Positions 48,021 to 60,745 of a DNA stretch of 64,000 nt are shown here, piece by piece. A program made the position numbers and the translations under genes. The DNA comes from Pilaira anomala. Its lineage: Eukaryota > Mucoromycota > Mucoromycetes > Mucorales > Mucoraceae. Position 1 is the stretch's first letter. Each line of letters opens with the position of its first letter. The notes beneath the pieces are model-generated. The model was not told the origin of the DNA. It worked only from the letters and a program-made list of their open reading frames with translations, and searched no databases. The DNA lies in assembly GCA_025716855.1 (NCBI GenBank), contig JAIXMQ010000084.1, positions 30,129 through 94,128 on the forward strand. The letters run 5' to 3'.

Positions 48021-48649
48021 TTAGTTCTTGGTAGGCTTCTTGGCTATAATAATAATAAAAAATTGGCGTTAGGGTTACTCTCATTTCTTCTTCTCTTTAT
48101 GCTCTAAACTATTCACACAATCAACTTACTTCCGTATTTGGATCTACTAGTAGTTCTAGTAGCGACACCTTGAAGATCCAAGGCACCACGCACAAGATGA
48201 TAACGTACACCAGGAAGATCAGGAACACGACCACCACGAACCAAGACAACAGAATGCTCTTGTAAATTATGACCTTCACCAGGAATATAAGCAGTAACTA
48301 CCTTACCATTTGTCAACTTGACTCTGGCAACCTTTCTGACAGCTGAGTTAGGCTTCTTGGGTTTGGTGGTATATACTTTGTTACAAACACCTTTACGTTG
48401 GTAACATCCTTCAAGAGCAGGTGATTTACTCAATTTTGTCTTGGTCTTACGACACTTCTTGATGACTTGATTTAAAGTGGCCATGCCGGCCTTTTGTTGT
48501 TGTGCAAATACTGTGTTCATGGGCTTCAATTGACTGAGAATGCGACTTTGTTGTGTAGGTTGTGTCATGAAAGTACGAGCACCCATTAATCCATTGCTGC
48601 TGGTGACGGGCTTCCAGGCAGTCTTTAATAAAGAGCGGAAAGCTTGCAT
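48021..48649 (-). CDS. MRPS12: Mitochondrial small-subunit ribosomal protein uS12m
   Basis: Two exons on the minus strand: 48649-48130 and 48043-48021; the 86-nt intron leaves only TKKPTKN for the last exon. The product is 180 residues. The first 55 residues form a mitochondrial presequence ([20 protein letters not shown]). The body is classic S12: [20 protein letters not shown], then [40 protein letters not shown], and [12 protein letters not shown]. The protein shapes the decoding centre of the mitoribosome. The long leader peptide distinguishes it from bacterial and plastid S12. No anomalies. Confidence 0.96.
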
Positions 48650-50025
48650 CTTTTATCTATCGTTTTTTTTCTGTAGTGAAGAAAGATATATATTAAAAAA
48701 AAAAAAAAAAAATTAAAAATTATTTGCGGAGGGGGGGGGCTAGTGTTATGTTTTTTTTTGTAAGCAGTGAAAAAACCTATATATTGTTTGAATTAAATCT
48801 CAGTTGTCAAGTTTTTTGGTCTCAAAGTTATTAGTTATTTCTCCTGGAGGAGAGACTTGCTCGCTCTTATCTTTTTTTTTTTTTTTTTTTTTGACAGATT
48901 GGAAACTGGTCTCTTTCCTGAAAGTTCGGTAGTTTATTGCTATAGTTTTTGACAGCTAGGTACTTTGTTGCTATGCAACGTATTTTTTTTTTATTTTTAT
49001 TTTTTTACACATTTGATTTAAGGCAGCACATATTACTAGCAGCAATGACTTTATCAACCTTCTAGATTAGATTTAAGTCAATTTAACATACACAGTTTTT
49101 ACAGCCATAGGTTAGGTTGTAAAAATTAATGTTGACTAGAAAGACCAAATTAACAACTTGCTCGAGATTTTAGTACATCTAAAGCAAAATATTTAAAAAT
49201 AATCACTGTAACCCCCCTTTATGTAGTAATAGAAATGGACGCTTCCTTTTTACTTGATTTAAATTGCTGACACAAAAAAAAAAACAGCCCCAAGTGCTTA
49301 TTTATCAAAACCAAGTCTTATTTTTTTTTTTTTTTTTTTGAAATTGATCAGGACACATTCACTGTGTGTACATATTTGAGGCTTAGTCTGGATTTAGAAA
49401 ACTCGACAAAATAGAAAAGAAAAACAAATCTCCTAAATCTAACGGTGCCTAAAACATATTTACAAAAATATAATATCCAGAAATAAATAAAACTATGAGT
49501 GGTGTCAAGAATTCCGCCGAAGGAATATGTATTCTTGGAGTACGCCTACATCATAAAAAGCTTAATCACATCATTTGTTTTATTGTGCATAGATGTGTCA
49601 CACACATACTTGCTATACGTTTCTTTCTTTCCGTAACCATTTCTCTTTGGGAAGCAATGTATGAAACTATCTATTTTTAGGTGCACCATATTTTCCATTA
49701 CATGATTAAATAACAATAGACTTCCGAAAATAGAGGAAGCTATTGTTTTCTAATTAAACTAGAAAAGAATTCACCATATTGATGAGATATATCCCAACAA
49801 GTTCTTTATGCTTCTCCTTGTAATAATTACTTTATTATTGTCAAAGGGCAACAAAGAGACAAAAATTGACTGAGATTTAATCTTTTTCTAAAAAGTGACG
49901 GCTATGTACCACTAAAAAATAAATAGTGACGCAAGAAAATAGAAAGTAGAGAAAGGGAAAAAAAAAAAAAAAAAGTTTTTTTATTTTTCCCTTTTTTTTT
50001 TTTTATCAGTACAACTTTATATATA
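48650..50025. other. Intergenic region (1.4 kb)
   Basis: Divergent promoter region between uS12m (-) and the CID-RRM gene (+). Only AT-rich DNA and T-runs were seen; a 61-codon frame at 49495-49680 has no support. Confidence 0.55.
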
Positions 50026-50964
50026 ATGACGGATAATTGGGATAGAACACTCTTTGATAAAGATTTAAAAGCTATATTAGAAAGTAAATTACCAGTTTCT
50101 GCTTCAAAGATTACTGGACTTCAATCTTTAGCAACTGCTCATCCAAAGGTTAGTTTTTTTTTTGTGTGCGAAAAAAAAAAAAAATTAGGTGGGAACTAAA
50201 AAAAAAAAAAAAAAATGTATATAGCATCACAACTATATTGTTCAGTGTATTACTCGTTTTATTGAGACAGCACCACCAGATTATCGTTTAGCAGGTTTGT
50301 ATGTAATTGATGCTATATCACGTGCTGTACAGAAACAACAAAGAAAAAGAGAAGAAAATAATGAGGGACCTCATGAATCAGATGGCTATCTTAAACGATT
50401 TGCTATTGTTTTGAAAGATGATTCATTGATAGGATGTTTTGAACCATGTACACCAAAGGATAAGGTAATTTTTTTCTCTCTCTTTTATAACTTAGAATAT
50501 ACCTTCTTTTTTTTTTTTTCTTTTCCACCTTCTCCTCTTCCTCCTTCCCTTTCCCTCTTCATATACATTTATACTGGCAAGCAAGAACCAAGAAGAACTG
50601 AAAAAGGTAAAGAACGAAAGAAAGAAAAATAGAGAGAAAGAGTAAGTAAATATTGGAATCAAGAAATAAGGGAGGATCATGATGGATTAAAAAAAAAATA
50701 TATATATTCACACAATTGGAATAAAAAAGAATTGGAATTCTACTACACACACACACACACACACACACACGTACACTATAAAATATCAATCAACATGTTG
50801 GATTAAATGTTCTCTCTGTTTTTTTTTAAAAAAAAAAAAGTTGTTTCTTTTTCTATTCTCTCTTGCTCTTGCCGCAGATTTTTCTGCAAGTAAAACTCTC
50901 TGGCTATGTGTGTATGTCTCTATTGAAGAGGATAAAATGTACACTACCCACCCACGCTCTCACG

Positions 50965-51010
<46 letters not shown>

Positions 51011-52966
51011 TAGAATTCACAATTAAAAAAGATACAACACGATTTTTATATTTGTATGGTTTTTCTTATATAATCTTTTTGGTAAATAAAATAGGATAAA
51101 GTCAAAAAGACACTCGATTTCTGGGAACAGGGAAACATATATTCAAAAGAGATGGTTCAATATGTCAAACGGTCATTTTTGAATAGCGCTTCGATGATGA
51201 AAACAAACGATGGTGGAACTAAACAACAAGAAAAAGGTTATTATTATTTTATATATAAAAATATTTTTTTTTTCTTCAAAGAAAAAAGAAAAAAGAAAAA
51301 AAAAACTTTTTTTTTTTTTATTATATTATTTGAGAGTGTTTGAAAATAACTAAAAAGAAATTATAAATTACAAATTGTAGTTACAGCTCAATCACCTGTT
51401 GATACTGCTTTACTCTTGGCTACTCTTAGTAATATTGGTAACGGAAGTTTAGCAAACTTAAATATTCCTGGCTTAGCTGCTACAACAACAACAACAACTA
51501 GTACTTCTTCTTCTTCTTCTCCACCACCTCCACCACCTCCACAACAACAACAAGCTGCTCCTGAACCCAATGCACCTGCAATACTTCCACCTGCTCTTGC
51601 TAAATTATTAGGTGGACTTGTCACAACACCTACACCTGTCAATCCATCTCCTTCACCACCTTCTGATCCACGTATGCGTAATGACCCACGTCAAAGAAAT
51701 AATTGGCCACCACCACAAGGACCTTCTATTCCTCGAGCAACCGGTGAAAGAAAATCAAGGTGGGGATCTGCTAATGAAACTGTGGTACAACAAGCTTCTC
51801 AACAAGATCCTTGGTTACAACGTCAAACTATTCAAGATCCACGTATAGCTGCTGCTGCAGTTTCTGCTGCCGTTTCTGCTGCTGGTATACCTTCATCCTC
51901 ATCACCTATTAGACTACCACCACCACCACCACAACAACAACAACAACAATATCAATCTAATCCATATCAAAATACACCACAATCAAATTATCAACCATCC
52001 TATCAATCATCATCACAACAACAATCATCTTATCAGCCATCATCTTATCAACAACAACAACAACAACAACAACGTTCTAATGTAAAAGGTGCTGACCCTG
52101 TCAATGACATTTCTTTACCCCCTGGATGTATTAAAGGTAAGCTCCAACAAAAAAAAAAAAAAAAAAAAAAAATTAAAAAACTAAAATATTTTATTTTATT
52201 CATCAAAGTACTTACGCGTACATTATTTGTTGGACCTATTCCAGATGATTATGAAAAAGAAGACGTCAGCCAATTGTTTTCAAAATACGGTGAATTAGCG
52301 AGCGTGATCGTTTCCAAGAAGCTCAAGGGACGCCATAACGCATTTCTTAAATTTTTGACACGCGCTTCAACCGAAGCAGCCAAATATGGTAGTGCAGGAC
52401 TTGTGGTAGAAGATGTACCAGTCAAAGTGAATTGGGCATTTGGATTTGGACCCAAGAAACATTTTAATTATGATCGAGGTGATTCTATTATTCCTTTAAG
52501 TGAATTAAGTCCAGAAGAAAAAGATAATTTGATGACAGCGCCTGTAGGTGGATTTCAAGGACAACCTGTGAGAGAAAGAATGACGGTAGAAGAACCTGAA
52601 GCACAGTATAGACCTGAATGGAAGAATGAAGATCCTCATTTGCGTACTACAAATCATATGAATAAACGTCAACAAGGTCCTAGTGGTGCCAACTTTGAAG
52701 AAATCAATAGTAATCGAAAGCGTGGTAGATTTGGTATTGATTCTTCTTCTTCTCCACCAAGATTTCAGCAGCAACAGCAACAACAACAACAATTACTTTC
52801 TCCTTCAAGATATCAATCACACGCTTCTCCTCCAAGATTTCAACAAGATCAATCTCCTATTCGACATGGTGGAAGAGGTCAAGCATTTTATCAACCACAC
52901 CCACAACAGCAGCAGCAGTATGATCCTTCAATACCTGTTCATCATTATTCCGATCATCAACACTAA
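50026..52966 (+). CDS. SEB1: CTD-interacting and RRM protein (Nrd1/Seb1/SCAF4-8 type), 665 residues
   Basis: Couples RNA polymerase II, via its phosphorylated CTD, to RNA termination signals. Exons are 50026-50148, 50246-50464, 51095-51236, 51381-52136 and 52209-52966. Residues about 1-135 are the CID (FDKDLKAILESKLPVSASKI, then TRFIETAPPDYRLAGLYVID, and TLDFWEQGNIYSKEMVQYV). A Pro/Gln/Ser-rich linker follows, with KSRWGS and polyQ. The RRM at about 414-485 has RNP2 (TLFVGPIP) and RNP1-like GRHNAFLKFL. The C-terminus is Gln/Arg-rich. The CID-linker-RRM order matches fungal Nrd1/Seb1 and animal SCAF4/8. Intron 2 (50465-51094, 630 nt) is about ten times longer than typical here, yet the flanks join perfectly (CTPKDK-DKVKKTLD). 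Confidence 0.93.
50974..51007. repeat. (CA)n microsatellite within the long intron
   Basis: Pure AC alternation; a second CA tract lies at about 50744-50771 in the same intron. Confidence 0.85.
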
Positions 52967-53454
52967 TTTTGTTGTCAAAATAAATAAATAAATAGTGGGA
53001 TCCTCATTTTCCATCCTTTTTTAATATAAAAAATATGAGGAGTAATAAAATAAATAAATAAAGGAGCATCTATTACGCTTTGTTTATGTATTTACTATAC
53101 TTGTCAAAAATTACTTTTTATTTTAAACCAATGGAATAGAACAACAATCAAAATCCCTTACATGTTGTGTTACAAATAAACAATATAAACGACACATTCT
53201 TTAAGGTACAATTATTATTTGATATCATTTTTTTTTTTTTTTTTTTTTATTTAAAATTTAAAAAAGCTGTACAAAAGGATTTTATAAAAAAAAAAAAAAA
53301 ATGAGGTATTTCTTTCTTTGTATATCGATTTTTTTTTAGTAGTTGTTGTTGAGTATATGTTGAGAGAGAGAGAGAGAGAGAGAGAATCATATTAATTATG
53401 GAAAAAAAAAAAATGCAAAGGAAAGGGGGGTTTTTTTTGTTGTTGTTGTTGAAT
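52967..53454. other. Convergent 3' flank before histone H3
   Basis: Contains AATAAA clusters, T- and A-runs, a (GA)12 tract at about 53363-53386 and a (TTG)n run (CAA on the H3 strand) ending next to the H3 stop codon. Confidence 0.6.
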
Positions 53455-54709
<1,255 letters not shown>

Positions 54710-55060
54710 ATTAGTTCCAACTTGCATCTCATTATATCTTTTTTTTTTTCCTTTCTCTTAATTCCCTTTTTATACAAACAACAACAACAACAACAACAAC
54801 AATATTAGCATTCTGTAAATAACTTTTTTTTTTTATAATAATAAAGGATTATTTTTTATAAAAAAATCTTTAGTGTGTGGGTGTGTGAATTTTATCTATA
54901 TGATTTTGTTGTTAGTGGTCACATTTTACACTCATTAAAAAAAAAAAAAAATGGTTCTAAATAAACGAGATTCAGTACCTTTTTCTTCTCTCCTTGGATG
55001 ATAAAGAAACAATAATAAAAAAAAAAAGTGTGGGTTAAATAAAATAAACAAAATCAGTTG
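54710..55060. other. H4 3' flank and leader of the next gene
   Basis: Poly-T, a CAA repeat, and A-rich sequence directly before ATG 55061. No other gene. Confidence 0.6.
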
Positions 55061-55547
55061 ATGACAGATAAATTAAAAAATGATGAAATCAATAACAACA
55101 GTCATTCTCTTAGTGAAACTACAAGAAAAGTATTTTTATCAAACTCATTCATAACTTCACCATCTAGTCTCTTTTCACCAACAATCGTTACTGTGAAAGG
55201 TCTTTATCCCCCTTCTCTTGTACTCTTAAAAACTCTTTTAACCTCATCTTGTGCTATGCCAAAAAGATCTCATTCCGTTCCCATTAAACTCATAACCATG
55301 CCTTCAAAAACTCAACAACAACCACCTACACCAGATACTCCATTACCTACTTCATATTCGTTAAACATAATAACCCCAAAGATAAAGAAATCAAAATCAA
55401 CACCTCCTACACTTTCTCCTTCTATCTCTACAACAACTACAACTACAAACTTTACACCGATTGATTCATTAATTACTTCCATTCCTGATACGGTCAAAAT
55501 CAAATCTAAAAGTAATAGTACTTGTACAAATAATACTGCAGCAGCAA

Positions 55548-55582
<35 letters not shown>

Positions 55583-56059
55583 ACGACGACTGTACGTAAA
55601 GCACCACGTCCTTCTACTTCAACTCGTACAGCATCCGCTGCAGCTATTCAAATCAAAACAAGTACCTCAATCAAACTTACACATAAAAAAAAGAAATCTC
55701 CACCCCTTACACCACCTGATAATGTAGTAGTAGTAGAAGAAGAAAAAGAAAAAGAAGAAGAGGAAGAGGATATACCATTAACTAAACCAATCTCATTAAC
55801 CGAAAAACGAAAAAGACAAGCCAAACGAGCTGATCAAGTCAAGATTTGGAAAGTAAGAGAAGAAAGAGAGGCAAGAGAAGCAAGGTCGATCATAAGAAAG
55901 AAATTAATGAGTGGTATTAATAAAAAATCAACTACGACTACTCCTTCTAATAATAATCCAATTCCTATCATCAGAAAAAAAAAGAAGCGTGTCAAGTTTG
56001 ACTTTGATAAAAATAGAATTATTCAACTACCATCATTATTAGAAGACGTTATAAAATAA
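55061..56059 (+). CDS. Uncharacterised basic low-complexity protein inside the histone cluster, 332 residues
   Basis: Intronless frame from ATG 55061 (the frame is open three bases earlier but lacks another ATG). Residues 1-220 are Thr/Ser/Pro-rich with Ala and Thr runs and several TPP/SP sites of the kind cyclin-dependent kinases use. An acidic Glu run (about 225-240) is followed by a strongly basic predicted helix (LTEKRKRQAKRADQVKIWKV, REEREAREARSIIRKKL). Near the end KKRVKFDFD (V311, F313) fits the RVxF motif that docks onto protein phosphatase 1. I recognise no family. Location between H4 and H2A hints at, but does not prove, cell-cycle-linked expression; nuclear localisation is inferred from basic patches. 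Confidence 0.7.
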
Positions 56060-56261
56060 AAAAAAAGGGGGTTATTTGATTTTTATCTTTTATTTTTTTT
56101 TTTTTCATGATAAACAGCAACTAGTGTTATATGTACAAGTAATTATAATAGTGATGAAAGGGTGTATAGTTGTGATAAAAAAAAAAAAAAAAAAGAGGAA
56201 TAGGTAAATTCTTCTTTTTTATGTGAGTATTAGAGAGAGAGAGAGAGAGAGTATTGGGAAC

Positions 56262-56657
56262 TTAAAGTTCTTGAGAAGCACCAGCCTTCTTGGACTTTGT
56301 AGGTAAAAGAGAAGCATGAATGTTGGGAAGGACACCACCTTGAGCAATAGTGACATGACCTAAGAGCTTGTTTAATTCTTCATCGTTACGGATAGCTAAT
56401 TGAAGATGACGAGGGATAATACGAGACTTCTTGTTATCACGAGCAGCATTACCAGCTAATTCGAGAATTTCAGCAGCGAGATATTCGAGAACGGCAGCAA
56501 GATAAACGGGAGCACCAGCACCAACACGTTGAGCATAGTTTCCACGACGTAAAAGACGATGAATACGACCAACAGGGAATTGGAGACCAGCCTTAGCTGA
56601 ACGAGTTTGAGACTTGGAGCCAGATGCAGACTTTCCACCAGATTTACCACCAGACAT
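56262..56657 (-). CDS. H2A: Histone H2A with C-terminal SQEL motif
   Basis: Core histone of 131 residues, intronless: [20 protein letters not shown] tail, then [20 protein letters not shown], the acidic patch in [11 protein letters not shown] and [13 protein letters not shown]. It ends ASQEL, the SQ(E/D)-phi motif phosphorylated by Mec1/ATM-type kinases at DNA breaks, so this canonical H2A also serves as H2A.X, as is usual in fungi. A longer frame upstream is ignored because MSGGK is the family start. A (GA)n run follows about 11 bp beyond the stop codon. Confidence 0.99.
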   Translation of the reverse strand: MSGGKSGGKSASGSKSQTRSAKAGLQFPVGRIHRLLRRGNYAQRVGAGAPVYLAAVLEYLAAEILELAGNAARDNKKSRIIPRHLQLAIRNDEELNKLLGHVTIAQGGVLPNIHASLLPTKSKKAGASQEL

Positions 56658-57316
56658 TTTTAATATATATTTTTTGTTATTTGGGTTATATAAAGAGAAA
56701 AAAAAAAAAAAAGTGGGAAATGAAAAAATAGGCGGGCTTATATATACAAAAATCATTTAAAGAAAAAAAAAAAAAAAAAAAAAAAAAGTGACTGTTTCCT
56801 TTCTTTTTTTTTTTTTTTATTTTTTTTTTTTTTTAAACAGTAAGCTTTTAACATGAAAAAAAAAAAAAAGGCATAGTATACTACAGACATAAAAAAAAAT
56901 ATTATTTCATCATTGGATAGTATGATATAAATTTACGTGATTTTACGTGTTGGATCGCGCTGTTTTATATATAAAAAATTAAGAAAAAGCTGAATTAAGT
57001 AAATTACTAAAAAAGGAAAGTGTAATCTATTTTTCAGTTTTGAGCATTCTTTCAAAATTTTAAACATGTATACAAAAAAGTTCGTGGTTTTAAAGAATCA
57101 CGCTCTTTTTTTTTTTTTTTTTTTTTTTTTCTTTTTGTGAACTTGTATTTTTTTTTGTTTTTTTTTTTTAAAAAAAAAAAATAGAGTCACACAATTTTTT
57201 TTTCATTTAAAAAAAAAAAAAAAAAAAAAATGAACAAGTATATATAAGACAAAGATTATTTTAATTCTTTTTTACTTTTTTTGAATTTTTTCACATATAA
57301 ATTTTAATTTTAAAAA
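56658..57316. promoter_or_regulatory. Divergent H2A-H2B promoter
   Basis: The identical TATA decamer TATATATAAG serves both genes (minus strand 56746-56737 for H2A; plus strand 57239-57248 for H2B), about 70-90 bp from each ATG. Between them are two tandem TTTACGTG (56932-56939, 56942-56949), ATCGCGCT (56954-56961, the reverse of the H3-H4 AGCGCGAT) and ATGTATAC (57066-57073). The rest is A/T runs. Confidence 0.55.
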
Positions 57317-57685
57317 ATGGCTCCTAAAGAAACTGTCGCTGCTAAAGCTCCTGCCAAGACCGCTACCAAGGTGAAGGGTGATGGTAAGAAGAGAAAGGTC
57401 ACTCGTCGTGAGACCTATTCTTCTTATATCTACAAGGTCTTGAAGCAAGTTCATCCCGATACTGGTATCTCCAACAAGGCCATGTCCATCTTGAACTCTT
57501 TCGTTAACGATATCTTTGAACGTATTGCTTCCGAAGCTTCCAAGTTAGCTGCCTACAACAAGCGTTCCACCATTTCTTCTCGTGAAATTCAAACTGCCGT
57601 TCGTCTTATTCTTCCTGGAGAACTTGCTAAGCATGCTGTCTCTGAAGGTACCAAGGCCGTCACCAAGTATACTTCTTCCAAGTAA
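57317..57685 (+). CDS. H2B: Histone H2B
   Basis: Core histone, 122 residues, intronless. A Lys/Ala-rich tail ([20 protein letters not shown]) leads into [40 protein letters not shown] and the C-terminal helix ending [10 protein letters not shown], which carries the conserved ubiquitination lysine. A 42-nt A run starts 44 bp after the stop. Paired divergently with H2A. Confidence 0.99.
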   Translation: MAPKETVAAKAPAKTATKVKGDGKKRKVTRRETYSSYIYKVLKQVHPDTGISNKAMSILNSFVNDIFERIASEASKLAAYNKRSTISSREIQTAVRLILPGELAKHAVSEGTKAVTKYTSSK

Positions 57686-57724
57686 ACAATTCAATCAATC
57701 TCTCCACGATTTATAAAGAACAAG

Positions 57725-57772
<48 letters not shown>

Positions 57773-58588
57773 GATATGATGACAAGAAAAAAAGAAAAAA
57801 AAAAATCCTACAACATTTGCTTTAATCATTTTAATTCCATGATCATATATTCCCAACCTTTTTTTTTTCTAATTTTTATTATTTAATTTCAATACGATTG
57901 ATTTTTTTTTTTACATAGTATCGTCTCTTTCTATTTTTTTTTTTTTTATTTTTTTTTTTTATCTTGATATTTTTCATTAATCAATTTCCATCCCATTCCT
58001 CCCTTTGTATGTACAGAAAAGGTCAAAATATTCCTTTAATTATCTTTTTATTAAAAAAAAAAAATCACAAAGTTTAAAAAATAATCGTCTTTTATTATGT
58101 ATTTCTGTCAAATGTTTAATCTTAACTTGACAACAATTTATATATATGCATATTTTTAAGCATGGCAGATTAGCCCTTTTTTTTTTTTTTTTTAACTCAA
58201 TTCATTATTATTGCCCTGTATTTAAACACATAAATTAATACATAAGATACTGCTCTCTTTTTTTTTTTTTTAACTAAGATAAACCTCTTCTTAAGAATTT
58301 TAATAATAGACTTAAGTTTGTTTTTCCTCAATTGTCAAAAGACATATATACCCTCAATTGGAAAATATTGGTCGGATTTTTAAAACCAATTTCCCATTCA
58401 TTTTTATTCCAATTGGACATTTTTTTGAAATTGGTCACTTTTTTGACCTTCACTTCTTGGTCCACCTTTTCGGCAACCTGTGTATTCTTGGTATACCTCT
58501 GTAAAGGGCTGAGCTTATTCTTATTGGTTCAAAACTTAGAAAAGAAATACTCTTGGCTATTGGCTCCTCACTTCTCTATTAATAATTA

Positions 58589-58630
<42 letters not shown>

Positions 58631-59504
58631 ATTGGTACTTCACACTGTGATGTATGTTCTTTATTGAAGTAGGAAAAATGTGAGCACCACGTTGTAAGGT
58701 TGCGAACCAAGATTTAAATAAAATAAGTAGAAAGGAAGAACTTAGAGGAGGGAAATGTAGAGGTTGTCAAAATTTATCTTTAATTTACGAATAAATAAAG
58801 AATTCAATTGAGCAGAAAAAAAAAAGATGTATTCTTATATAAAATAGGAATGGTTCTCTTTTTAAAATATGTTGAGTTTAGGTCTAAAGGTCACTAACAA
58901 TACACGAAGTATATATAATGTATAATAGACGAAGATGATCAACGGAACACAAGGATAGATATGTTTCACTCGCTAATTGTTTAAGGTCCACCAATATATA
59001 TCTCTTATGAATAAGAGTTCTTTATTGACGAGATGACTTAAGATAAAAAAAAAAAAAGTATGGTTCTCTATAACTTTAAAGCCTAAAGATGTATGCTTTT
59101 TATTTATGTAGATTGTGGGATCAGATATTATATTCTTAAAAGAAAGAAATGTTTCTAAAACCACTGAAATACAATACGTTTAGACTTATTCTCTTAGTGT
59201 ATTCTAAGAGAAATATCACTAAAACGGTTTCTTTTGATCTGATAAAAGAAGGGGAAAAAGGAAAAGAAAAGAAAAGAAAAGTTTACACTGCCTTAGCAAG
59301 TGTAGAAAAAAAAAAAAAGAATAGATAAGATTTTGATTGAGATTCGACTGAAGAACTTTATTGAAAGGTGAGTATTTATAAAGAAAAAGAAATAAGGTTT
59401 GACGATAGAAGAAGAGTTAGGAAACAGGTGATTTTATAGTACCTATTTTTTTTTTGTATTAATTCACGTGCTTTTATTAAAATAAGGGGTTAAAAAGGAA
59501 ATTA
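57686..59504. other. Intergenic region between H2B and mobile-element remnants
   Basis: AT-rich DNA with an A42 run (57729-57770) and many T-runs, including about 58591-58627. A frame at 58332-58667 is pyrimidine-rich and without family features. No supportable gene. Confidence 0.5.
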
Positions 59505-60100
59505 TTAGCTAATGTCTATAAGTTCATGAGAAGTAGCAGCCGTAGTGAGATAGTGAGAAAGAGAATGATTATATAAAGAGTCAGCTATAACATTGGACCA
59601 AGACGTGTTGTCAAAGATGCACATCCAGTGGTGGCGCCAGATGATTTCTAATATGGTCCCTAGGGAAAGGAGGATAGCCTCATCGATAAACTCACCAGAT
59701 TCATCGTGTAATGTGTAAATGGAAAGCCACACTGACTCTGGAGTTGGGAACTTAGTAGTTAGTTGTAAGGCGGTCAGTTGAAATTCCCAAAAGGTCCACT
59801 TGTGAAAACACGAGACAAAGAAGTGTTGTATAGTCTCGGACTCAGACTTGCATATTTGACACAGTGAAGAAGACCATAATTGAGAATTCCACCGGAACAA
59901 AGTTGCTTGACAGCCAATTTTATTTTGAAGTAATCGCCACCAAATGGTGACCACCTTGTGAGACAGAGAGAGAGAGACCAAAAGAATTTCCAGAGATCAA
60001 AAGAAAGATAGTTACTATGGATAGCGTACGGGACAGGGATTTTACCAGACCTGGTGATCTTCAAGTAACCCAGTTTCTTTTTACGGCGTTGGATTTGTAC
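59505..60100 (-). pseudogene. LINE-type retrotransposon ORF2 tail with reverse-transcriptase zinc-binding domain, frameshifted
   Basis: The minus strand encodes the end of a non-LTR retrotransposon polyprotein. The downstream frame (59981-59505) has the zf-RVT pattern VVTIWWRLLQNKIGCQ followed by CQICKSESETIQHFFVSC (C-x2-C-x8-H-x4-C) and KWTFWEF, then a stop at 59505. The upstream frame (about 60100-59960) reads RRKKKLGYLKITRSGKIPVP and ends DLWKFFWSLSLS. They belong together but are in different frames, the shift lying in a GA-repeat (about 59960-59972) prone to slippage. No endonuclease or polymerase domain is left in the window, so this is a truncated, dead copy. Confidence 0.75.
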
Positions 60101-60158
60101 ATATAGCCATAATACCTATTTTAAAGTTGAGAAAAAAAAAAAAGGTGAATTCTTGGGG

Positions 60159-60239
60159 CACCACAATCGGCACCACTGAAAAAAAAAAAATGCGATTCGT
60201 GACGTCGACAATCGACCTTCGGAGTTCCTGATTGTGGTG
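60159..60239. repeat. 10-bp inverted repeat
   Basis: CACCACAATC (60159-60168) and GATTGTGGTG (60230-60239) are perfect complements around 61 nt that also contain the small hairpin GTCGACAATCGAC. It sits directly before the FAR1-type fragment, so it may be a trace of element ends. Confidence 0.55.
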
Positions 60240-60311
60240 TAGATGAGTTTATGGTTGGTTTAATGCGTCGTAGTCCTTTTCAGTTTTATTCATAAATATA
60301 ATAAAAATGAA

Positions 60312-60745
60312 ATGAACATAGAAGTCGAATTTCCTGAGCAACAGCAAATGAATAATGACGAATTTAATATTGTAATCTTTCCCATTAACAGGGAGTTTCC
60401 AACAATTGTTGCAGCAAAAACTGAAGCTTTTAAGTTTGGTGGCATTTACAACAACGTGCCTTTTGTTGTAGGAAGATCTGATCCTGCTCGAGGATACTTA
60501 ACTTTGACTTGCAAGCATTACGGTGTGCCAAGAAGTATGAGATCCGGAACTGAAAACGCCCCGAGAACATAGAAGTTGAAGAAACCGAGGAAGGGTACCA
60601 TAAAGATACTCAAAAGCTTTCTGGCCCGTGTTACATAAAGTTCAAACGATCGTTAAAAACTCAAAACATTTTTGTTTACGAGGCACGTTTTGAACATAAC
60701 CATCCCATTCCCAAGTCAAGTACGACTTACTCAATGTATTCGTAA
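60312..60745 (+). pseudogene. FAR1/Mutator-type transposase DNA-binding domain, broken
   Basis: From ATG 60312 one frame reads FNIVIFPINREFPTIVAAKT, then GRSDPARGYLTLTCKHYG and runs into TAG at about 60570. Starting just there, the next frame gives EETEEGYHKDTQKLSGPCYI, KFKRSLKTQNIFVYEARFEH and NHPI before a stop at 60743-60745. Together they form the C...C...H-N-H arrangement of the WRKY/GCM1-like zinc domain found at the N-terminus of Mutator-like (MULE) transposases and FAR1-type factors. The catalytic DDE part is missing. A 12-nt direct repeat (GAACATAGAAGT) occurs near both the start codon and the frame break. Confidence 0.65.

Noticed and set aside
49495..49680. 61-codon plus-strand frame
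   Set aside because: No recognised motif or splice context in an otherwise non-coding stretch.
51388..51642. Minus-strand Gly-rich frame
   Set aside because: Antisense of the Pro/Gln linker of the CID-RRM gene.
58332..58667. 111-codon plus-strand frame
   Set aside because: Hydrophobic by virtue of T-rich DNA and ending in a long T run; no family match.
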